Shown here piece by piece: positions 15,427-20,804 of a stretch of 20,804 nt of DNA. Location of the stretch: NCBI GenBank assembly GCA_029880065.1, contig JAOUPD010000008.1, positions 1-20,804 of the forward strand, written 5' to 3'. Numbering within the stretch: position 1 is the stretch's first letter; each line of letters begins with the position of its first letter. Source of the DNA: Hadesarchaea archaeon (GTDB taxonomy: Archaea; Hadarchaeota; Hadarchaeia; Hadarchaeales; Hadarchaeaceae). Both the position numbers and the translations under genes were made by a program. The notes under the pieces are model-generated. The model did no database searches and was not told where the DNA came from. It saw only the letters and a list, made by a program, of their open reading frames with translations.

Positions 15427-16017
15427 TCACAGCACGGCGCTAACAAGTTTCCTTATCTCTGCTTGAACTTCGTCGCATGAACGTGTGTTATCAACTATTT
15501 TTAGTCTCTCCCGCCTAGCGATACGCAAGTAATTTCGACGTACTCGTTCTTGGAGCCGCAGATTTCTTTCAAACTCATCAAGCCTGCGTGATGACTTGAT
15601 TCGGGCAAAAGCAATATCGACGGGCACATCGATTAGAATCCCCAAATCTGGCATGAGCGCATGTTTATTGATCGAGCTTATCCAGTTAATCGACAATCCT
15701 CGCGCCGACTGATATGCGAGCGACGAGCTAACGTACCGTTCGTTCAGCACCACCTTACCAGTCTTGAGGGCGGGCTTGATAACCTCCGAAATATGTTGTG
15801 CCCTATCGGCGGCGAACAACAGCGCTTCGGCAGCGATGGGTAACTTAAGCTTTCCTATCAAGACGCGTTTGATTATTCTTCCGGTTGCGCCATTCGTCGG
15901 TTCATCTGTAATGACTACCTTGCGGCCGTGGGAGCGGAGCCATCTAGCTAGCAATTTAACGTGAGTGCTCTTGCCACACCCGTCGATCCCCTCGATTGAG
16001 ATAAATTTTCCTTTCAT
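15427..16017 (-). CDS. tmk: Thymidylate kinase (dTMP kinase)
   Basis: This 196-residue enzyme phosphorylates dTMP to dTDP in DNA precursor synthesis. The P-loop is EGIDGCGKST (9-18). TDEPTN (37-42) binds the phosphate and base region. The NERYVSSSLAYQ stretch (92-103) is the ERY/DRY motif. LIDVPVDIAFARI (128-140) leads to the lid, with RR at 144-145. Length is normal. The start ATG at 16017 follows the M50 gene by 46 bases that hold two hairpins. PIN follows after 15 bases. Confidence 0.93.
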   Translation of the reverse strand: MKGKFISIEGIDGCGKSTHVKLLARWLRSHGRKVVITDEPTNGATGRIIKRVLIGKLKLPIAAEALLFAADRAQHISEVIKPALKTGKVVLNERYVSSSLAYQSARGLSINWISSINKHALMPDLGILIDVPVDIAFARIKSSRRLDEFERNLRLQERVRRNYLRIARRERLKIVDNTRSCDEVQAEIRKLVSAVL

Positions 16018-16062
16018 GTTAGCATCAGAGTCCCTAACATCGATAGACCTATGTAGCTATCG
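16016..16062 (-). promoter_or_regulatory. Two tandem hairpins before thymidylate kinase
   Basis: CGATAG and CTATCG (16041-16046 with 16057-16062) form a perfect 6-bp stem directly after the M50 stop. Adjoining it, ATGTTAG and CTAACAT (16016-16022 with 16034-16040) form a perfect 7-bp stem that includes the AT of the tmk start codon. On the mRNA the second stem could hide the start. Confidence 0.45.
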
Positions 16063-16063
16063 G

Positions 16064-17236
16064 TCAGCCTGAGGGAATGGGCAGGCACAGAAGAAAAACG
16101 ATGAAGGTGGCCACTGCGAGCCATTTCTGACGCTTCGACAATTTTGAAACATCGTCGAGTGCCCCCATGTGGTATCCCCTGAAGAGGAGAAGGATGAGGA
16201 AGCCGAATATCCAGAGGGGGAGTTCAGGGAAAAATAAACCGAAGAGGAGGAGGCTGAAACCAAGCATGCGAGTGATTTCGTAGTGTCGCTCCCGGCTCAT
16301 CAGCCCCCGTGCGACGTGCCCACCGTCGAGCTGCCCAGCAGGGAGTAAGTTAAACATCGTCACGAGAAGTACCACCCACCCTGCAAATGCGAGTGGGTTG
16401 ATACTCATAGCAGCCGGCACATAGCCGAAAGCAAGCACCTGTAACATGGCGAATATCGCTGGCGTAAACAAAAGAGAGAGCCCCTCGTCGGGTTTTGACA
16501 ACATCAGGCCAACGGCGGTGAGTGGGAGAGCCACGATGAAACCGAACAGCGGTCCAGTAGCCCCCATTTCGACCAGAGCCTCTTTCGTTGGGATTGGACT
16601 TTTGATACGGATAACCGCGCCTAGCGTGCCCAAAATTGTCGGTGCCGGGATAAAATATGGCAAGGTCGACTCAACCCCGTTTCGCCACGCCGCAATTTTG
16701 TGGCCGATTTCATGCGCTCCCAACATGAGCATTATCGCGACGGAGAACAAGGCAGCGTACAGGGTTCTGTCAAAAATCAAGAAGTAACCAGAAATCAAGA
16801 AGTAGCCAGCCAAGAAGGTCGTTAGGAAGGTTACACCCAAGAGGAGCAAATTTATGCTGATCCTCCCCCTGCCAACGCGAGGGTATCTCATCATCATCAA
16901 CCTGAGCTCGCCCTCACGTTTGCGCATCGCGGGCAGATAGCCCTTCTGCTTGGCGGCGTCTAACAAGGAACGGAATGATTGTTTCGGGTTGCGCGCGGTA
17001 GCCTCAAGTTCTACCCGGTCCTTCGAGGCGACGAAATCCGAAATATCGAAATGCTTCGTCACGAGTTCCAGCAGTTCTGCCAGCCATTCAGGGGGCTCCT
17101 TGGCAACAACTTTTAAGTCCTTGCCGCATTTGGGACACTCGTTTTGGGCGAGTTCACCTACCTCTAGCGCAGACATCCGATAGTCGGAGTATTCGCAGCT
17201 GAGACACTTGAACTTCGCGACCGGGAGTTTCTTCAT
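16064..17236 (-). CDS. Zinc-ribbon M50 metalloprotease (site-2 protease family)
   Basis: This 390-residue membrane protease cleaves within or near membranes. An N-terminal zinc ribbon has C11, C14, C34 and C37 (CxxC pairs). A soluble domain follows to about 120. The catalytic zinc motif is HEIGH (H175, E176, H179), and the third ligand is D304 in NLLPAGQLDGGHVARG, on another helix. The membrane part spans about 126-386. Such proteases process regulatory or signalling membrane proteins. The substrate is unknown. Two CxxC pairs may recognise partners or nucleic acid. Helix 1 contains the repeat GYFLISGYFLI, encoded by an 18-base tandem duplication. It lies just before tmk on the same strand. 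Confidence 0.88.
   Translation of the reverse strand: MKKLPVAKFKCLSCEYSDYRMSALEVGELAQNECPKCGKDLKVVAKEPPEWLAELLELVTKHFDISDFVASKDRVELEATARNPKQSFRSLLDAAKQKGYLPAMRKREGELRLMMMRYPRVGRGRISINLLLLGVTFLTTFLAGYFLISGYFLIFDRTLYAALFSVAIMLMLGAHEIGHKIAAWRNGVESTLPYFIPAPTILGTLGAVIRIKSPIPTKEALVEMGATGPLFGFIVALPLTAVGLMLSKPDEGLSLLFTPAIFAMLQVLAFGYVPAAMSINPLAFAGWVVLLVTMFNLLPAGQLDGGHVARGLMSRERHYEITRMLGFSLLLFGLFFPELPLWIFGFLILLLFRGYHMGALDDVSKLSKRQKWLAVATFIVFLLCLPIPSG
16774..16809. repeat. 18-base tandem duplication inside the M50 gene
   Basis: Two 18-base units, 16774-16791 and 16792-16809, differ at one base. On the minus strand they encode two copies of GYFLIS-like residues in the first membrane helix of the protease. 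In frame, with only one difference, it looks like a fairly recent slippage event. Confidence 0.7.
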
Positions 17237-17467
17237 TTCTGGTCTACCTCATCCTATATCTTTATCCATCTACTTCCATCGTCTTTTTTGTTGCTGTAAT
17301 CTGCCCACCTGAAAGTTTTTTCCGGATTTTTAGTTAAATGCACTTCTCCCCAATTAAATTTGTATTAATTACAATAAACAGTTACTGTTGGGGGCACTTA
17401 CAACAATTTTTTGGGAAGGTCATGGAGGCGAAGGATTTCGGGGGCTTGGTAGACAACCCACCTTCAT
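17237..17467. other. Intergenic gap before the M50 gene
   Basis: This 231-base gap lies between the ubiX stop and the M50 start. Upstream of M50 there is a GAGGT site 10 bases before the ATG and a GATAAAGATATAG stretch that may be its promoter. A 6-bp inverted repeat AACAGT/ACTGTT (17377-17382, 17384-17389) is also visible. A 68-codon plus-strand frame there runs into ubiX and I do not count it. Confidence 0.35.
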
Positions 17468-18031
17468 CTATCCCTTGTAACCCCGCCACCGCTGATAGAG
17501 CTGGTGTTCGACTCCGAGCACGTCTAGAATTCGCCCGACGATGAAATCGACTAGGTCCGAGATTTTTTCTGGTTTGTGATAAAATGCGGGGGAGGCTGGC
17601 AAAATAATCGCCCCAGCGCGCCGAAGCTTAGCCATATTTTCGAGGTGGATTAAATTGAACGGCGTCTCCCGCGGCACGAGCACGAGGGGGCGGTTTTGTT
17701 TTAGCGTGACATCGGCCGCTCGCGAGATGAGGTCAGCCGTCACCCCGCTTGCTATCGCCCCAAGAGTCTTCATGCTGCAGGGGGCGATTACCATTCCGTC
17801 CGTGCGATAAGAGCCGCTGGCAGAAGGAGCTGCTAAATCTTCACACGAGTAGCTCCGCGTCGCCAACTCTTGAAGTTCTTCGACACTTTTTTCTAGCTCG
17901 AGTTTCACAATAATTTTAGCTGCTTTCGAAACGATGAGATCAACCTCGATTCCCAGCTGGTGGCAGATTTCAAGCAGTCTCACGCCATAGACCGTACCGC
18001 TAGATCCCGTAATGGCAACGATTAGATGCAT
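17468..18031 (-). CDS. ubiX: Flavin prenyltransferase UbiX
   Basis: This 187-residue protein makes prenylated FMN, the cofactor of UbiD-type decarboxylases, from FMN and dimethylallyl phosphate. It begins HLIVAITGSSGTVYGVRLLE, the flavin-binding start of the family. The motif SGSYRTDGMVIAPCSMKTLGAIASG (72-96) is strong, with RETPFNLIHLENM (121-133) and AFYHKP (149-154) for prenyl/phosphate binding. A longer frame to 18076 exists, but ATG 18031 gives the usual start and has GGGAG shortly upstream. It begins 37 bases after leuB. No ubiD is in the window. In many archaea UbiX serves an isoprenoid decarboxylation step, but that is not shown here. Confidence 0.92.
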   Translation of the reverse strand: MHLIVAITGSSGTVYGVRLLEICHQLGIEVDLIVSKAAKIIVKLELEKSVEELQELATRSYSCEDLAAPSASGSYRTDGMVIAPCSMKTLGAIASGVTADLISRAADVTLKQNRPLVLVPRETPFNLIHLENMAKLRRAGAIILPASPAFYHKPEKISDLVDFIVGRILDVLGVEHQLYQRWRGYKG

Positions 18032-18068
18032 GGGTCTCCCAACCGTGTTCTCTTGAAGGGACAAGGTT

Positions 18069-19199
18069 TTAAGCAATTTCCTTCACTTTGGCGACAACGG
18101 CATCCCCGACTTCGGAGGTGTTGGATTTGCCGCCCAAGTCATAGGTTCTGACCTTGCCTTCCTTTAGTACATCAATAACTGCTCGCTCGACTTTATCCGC
18201 TATCCCCTCTTCTCCCAAGTGTTCGAGCATCATCTGCCCGGCCAAAATTGTAGCAAGCGGGTTGGCGACGTTTTTTCCTGCGTGCTTGGGTGCAGAACCG
18301 TGGATGGGCTCAAACATGCTTACCCCTTCGGGGTTGATGTTGCCCCCTGGAGCGAGCCCCAAGCCACCCTGGATCATGGCCCCCAAGTCTGTGATTATAT
18401 CGCCGAACATGTTGGGTGTGACAACAACTTGGTACCACTCCGGATTTTTTATAAACCACATTGTGACCGCATCAACAAATGCAAACTCGGTCTCAATTTC
18501 AGAATATTCTTTTGCTACCTGCTCGAAGACCTCACGCCAGAGGCTATAGACGTGTGTTAAAACGTTGGCCTTGTCAACTGAAGTTACACGTTTTTTGCCT
18601 TTCTTGCAGGCAAGCTCGAATGCATAGCGGATAGCTCGCTCCGTCCCCTTGCGGCTTACCACGCCTATCTGATACGCTATCTCATCTCGGTCAACATCGA
18701 TATCTAGGCCAAATTTCACTCGATAGATTGAGCGAAGCACCTCAAGCTTAGCTCTCGATTTGCCTTTCGCACGTCCGCCTATTCCAACGTAGAAATCCTC
18801 AGTATTCTCGCGCACCACATAAAAATTGACGTGCTCGGGCCCTTTGTTCTTGAGTGGACATGGTACACTTGGATAAAGCTTGATGGGACGGAGGTTGATG
18901 TACTGCTCAAAGTAAAAGCGAAGCTTCAGCAAAATACCCTGCTCGAGCACACCTGTCTGCACTCGGGGGTCACCTAGAGCGCCGAGATATATGGCGTCCA
19001 TTTTTGAAAGCTTTTTTAGCCCGTCCTCCGACACGAGTTCCCCCGTCTTAAGGTAGTGCTCGGCACCGTAGGGGAACTCTACGAACTCAAGCTTTAAGCC
19101 CGATTTCGCCTCGGCTGCGGCGTTCAGTACTTTCATCCCTTCACTAATTACCTCGGGACCTATGCCATCACCGGGAATTACAGCAATTTTGTATTTCAT
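18069..19199 (-). CDS. leuB: 3-isopropylmalate dehydrogenase-like beta-decarboxylating dehydrogenase
   Basis: This 376-residue NAD(P)-dependent enzyme has the family start KIAVIPGDGIGPEV, then INLRPIKLYPSVPCPL, VRENTEDFYVGIGG, the catalytic lysine/aspartate region VDKANVL and MFGDIITDLGA, and the C-terminal FEPIHGSAPKHAGKNVANP. It would oxidise and decarboxylate 3-isopropylmalate for leucine, helped by the adjacent leuC and leuD. The RENTED stretch and IGG also resemble tartrate and isocitrate-type relatives, so substrate is not certain. The start is ATG 19199, with GAGGTG 5 bases upstream; a further start at 19220 adds seven unlikely residues. It is separated from leuD by a plus-strand membrane protein gene. 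Confidence 0.82.
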   Translation of the reverse strand: MKYKIAVIPGDGIGPEVISEGMKVLNAAAEAKSGLKLEFVEFPYGAEHYLKTGELVSEDGLKKLSKMDAIYLGALGDPRVQTGVLEQGILLKLRFYFEQYINLRPIKLYPSVPCPLKNKGPEHVNFYVVRENTEDFYVGIGGRAKGKSRAKLEVLRSIYRVKFGLDIDVDRDEIAYQIGVVSRKGTERAIRYAFELACKKGKKRVTSVDKANVLTHVYSLWREVFEQVAKEYSEIETEFAFVDAVTMWFIKNPEWYQVVVTPNMFGDIITDLGAMIQGGLGLAPGGNINPEGVSMFEPIHGSAPKHAGKNVANPLATILAGQMMLEHLGEEGIADKVERAVIDVLKEGKVRTYDLGGKSNTSEVGDAVVAKVKEIA

Positions 19200-19269
19200 A
19201 CAACCACCTCGTTGAAGCAATTATTTTTATTCGCCCGTCCACTTAAGCTTAGACGTTTGAGGCGATGTG

Positions 19270-19839
19270 ATGGATTCGACACAACAATTCAAGTTAAATA
19301 ATACATTCGCGTATATCGCGGCAATCGTGCTTATCGCCTGTTTCGTCTTGGTTTTCGCATTCAACATCTTACCAAATCTTCCAAAGTACCCAAAACAACC
19401 AGATGAGTGGCGCTGGTACGCCATATCATGGAACCTCGGAGGCCCGCTGATGTTCATTATCATCTTTCGCATCCACACGCTACGTGTGCTTGGGGATATT
19501 ATTCGAAAAGGGCGAGCGGCACTGGGCGTGACGCTATGGGTGAAATTTTGGTTTGGGGCAGCCTTGTTTTTCGGTCTGGCGACGTTGCCATTCGTGTTTC
19601 AAAATTATGTCGTTTACGGCGCGACGTCAATTTTTGCGAATGCGGGGGCCGCGCTTGTGATTTTCGCATGGCTTTCTTTGATCGCATCTTCCATCGCTCT
19701 CCTGCGGATCAGGTGCTCAAAAGCTATGCTGCTTGCAGTCGAAAATGCGAGGGAAGTGCATCGAGTCTTACTCGCGCCCGCTTCCATCATTTTCTTCATT
19801 TTCACTGGGCTCTCATCTATTACAATCTTGTTTCCGTAA
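19270..19839 (+). CDS. Membrane protein of unknown function, five helices
   Basis: This 189-residue protein shows hydrophobic stretches at about 13-33, 52-68, 89-110, 122-146 and 166-188. It has no recognisable motif. The start is ATG 19270, with GAGG seven bases upstream; a GTG at 19267 is also possible. It runs opposite to the leu genes on both sides and converges on leuD with 28 bases between stops (19840-19867), which contain a 10-base palindrome GCTTTAAAGC. Codon use looks like that of neighbours. No function is proposed. Confidence 0.65.
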   Translation: MDSTQQFKLNNTFAYIAAIVLIACFVLVFAFNILPNLPKYPKQPDEWRWYAISWNLGGPLMFIIIFRIHTLRVLGDIIRKGRAALGVTLWVKFWFGAALFFGLATLPFVFQNYVVYGATSIFANAGAALVIFAWLSLIASSIALLRIRCSKAMLLAVENAREVHRVLLAPASIIFFIFTGLSSITILFP

Positions 19840-19867
19840 CCGCAGATCAGGCTTTAAAGCAATTTGA

Positions 19868-20368
19868 TCAGCGTTTAAGGGTCTGCTTCAAATGAGGAAG
19901 CAGACCTCCAGCTTGGATTATTTTAAGAACGAAATTAGGCAGTAGGTCTGCTTTGAATACCTTGCCAGTCTTTAGATTACGTACCACGCCCTCTTGAAAG
20001 TCGACTTTTGCCGTGTCACCTGACTTGAAACCCTCGTGCACACCGGGGCAGGTCAACACAGTCAAACCTCGATTGATTGAGTTGCGATAAAAAATCCGAG
20101 CGAACGATTCGGCCACTACTGCCGAAATACCCGCAGCCTTTAATGCGATTGGTGCCTCTTCCCTGCTGGAACCACACCCAAAGTTCCGCCCAGCAATGAT
20201 AACATCGCCCTTGGCCACTTTAGACGCGAAACTTGAATCAATATTTTCCATAACATGCGAAGCCAGCCAAGTTGAATCATGGGTTGCCTCAAACTTCGGC
20301 ATGTAGCGACCAGCGATTATGTCGTCTGTACTTATGTTGTTGTTAAACACCCAAACGCGCGCCATCAT
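19868..20368 (-). CDS. leuD: 3-isopropylmalate/homoaconitate dehydratase small subunit
   Basis: This 166-residue subunit forms the swivelling domain of an aconitase-type dehydratase with LeuC. Family marks are NNISTDDIIAGRY (10-22), the loop YMPK (22-25), RNFGCGSSREEAP (61-73) and FYRNSINRGL (98-107). In leucine synthesis it converts 2-isopropylmalate to 3-isopropylmalate. Loop residues after Y are known to affect substrate choice in archaeal relatives; here YMPK differs from the YLRT and YLVY forms I recall. The start ATG 20368 overlaps the leuC stop as ATGA; a second ATG at 20365 is also possible. Confidence 0.9.
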   Translation of the reverse strand: MMARVWVFNNNISTDDIIAGRYMPKFEATHDSTWLASHVMENIDSSFASKVAKGDVIIAGRNFGCGSSREEAPIALKAAGISAVVAESFARIFYRNSINRGLTVLTCPGVHEGFKSGDTAKVDFQEGVVRNLKTGKVFKADLLPNFVLKIIQAGGLLPHLKQTLKR

Positions 20369-20804
20369 ACATCCCTCGGGTCAGTTATTACTCCTCTTAT
20401 TGCAGAAGCGGCAACCGTCGCTGGTGAAGCCAAGTAAACTTTCGACTCTGGACTACCCTGTCTTCCACGGAAATTTCTATTTGATGCGGATATGCAAACC
20501 TCGCCAGGGCCCAGAACTCCAACATGGGCGCCCATGCAGGCCGCACAACAGGGTGCCTCAACCAGCGCTCCTGCTTCCACAAGTATTTTGATGAGGCCTT
20601 CATCAAGCGCTTTTCGATAGATATCTCTAGAAGCAGGGGATACTATTAACCTAACGCGCCTGCTGACCTTTTTGCCCATTAGAACCGCGGCCGCAGCCTC
20701 TAAATCTTCCATCCTCCCATTCGTACAACTGCCTAAAAATGCCTGATCGATCTCGATTTTTCCCACTTCAGCAATCGGCTTTACATTATCCACGCTGTGA
20801 GGAC
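20365..20804 (-). CDS. leuC: 3-isopropylmalate/homoaconitate dehydratase large subunit, C-terminal part
   Basis: The gene enters from the right edge. Its last 145 or so codons are visible: PHSVDNVKPIAEVG, then DQAFLGSCTNGRMEDLEAAA with an iron-sulfur cysteine, VSPASRD, and APCCAACMGAHVGVLGPGE with the second cysteine pair, then SASNRNFRGRQG and SPATVAASAIRGVITDPRD. These are standard for archaeal LeuC/HacA large subunits with a 4Fe-4S cluster. The stop overlaps the leuD start by 4 bases, so the two are co-translated. The N-terminal portion is outside the window. Confidence 0.93.
   Translation of the reverse strand, partial: PHSVDNVKPIAEVGKIEIDQAFLGSCTNGRMEDLEAAAAVLMGKKVSRRVRLIVSPASRDIYRKALDEGLIKILVEAGALVEAPCCAACMGAHVGVLGPGEVCISASNRNFRGRQGSPESKVYLASPATVAASAIRGVITDPRDV

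Noticed and set aside
17338..17544. 68-codon plus-strand frame before the M50 gene
   Set aside because: It overlaps the 3' end of ubiX, has low-complexity composition and shows no ribosome site or motif.
19851..19860. Palindrome GCTTTAAAGC between convergent genes
   Set aside because: A 10-base palindrome has no loop and occurs easily by chance; not called as a terminator.
19407..19895. 162-codon plus-strand frame
   Set aside because: It lies in another frame of the five-helix membrane protein gene, is rich in C, H and R, and runs into leuD on the opposite strand.

Overview
This window reads as chromosomal DNA from an archaeon, probably thermophilic and uncultured; I cannot fix the lineage from sequence alone. 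The archaeal signs are the first codons of an SRP54 gene at the left edge, TATA boxes of the TTTAWATA type about 25 bases before several starts with little or no leader, GGTG/GGAGG-type ribosome binding sites, an ATP-binding, membrane-anchored sugar transport system, and a soluble-plus-membrane gene mix typical of archaea. No rRNA, tRNA, CRISPR array or insertion sequence is visible.

Left block (1-7013): after the SRP54 start comes an osmoprotection-like cluster. An MscS channel (minus strand) shares one AT-rich promoter with a plus-strand run of otsA (trehalose-6-phosphate synthase), otsB (trehalose-phosphate phosphatase), a sugar-1-phosphate nucleotidyltransferase fused to a cupin, and a GalT-like nucleotidyl transferase. 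A TreT-like GT4 glycosyltransferase runs towards them and ends 15 bases away. Together these could make NDP-glucose, turn it into trehalose by two routes, and vent solute under hypo-osmotic shock.

Middle block (7014-14973): an AT-richer sugar/racemase island in which genes alternate strand: a YhfX-type PLP racemase (+), a membrane-anchored sugar-binding protein (-), a GH35/GH42-like glycosidase with a coupled gene of unknown function (+), and a CUT2-type permease and a single-domain ATPase (-). The binding protein, permease and ATPase make a complete ribose/xylose-type ABC importer, split by the glycosidase operon. The permease seems to use a non-canonical start codon. A small one-helix membrane protein ends the block.

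Right block (14974-20804): a minus-strand run with a PIN-domain nuclease, thymidylate kinase, a zinc-ribbon M50 site-2 protease, UbiX flavin prenyltransferase, a LeuB-like beta-decarboxylating dehydrogenase, then LeuD and the C-terminal part of LeuC, cut by the right edge. One plus-strand gene for a five-helix membrane protein is inserted between leuD and leuB. The leu genes belong to leucine (or a related 2-oxoacid) biosynthesis; the others are housekeeping.
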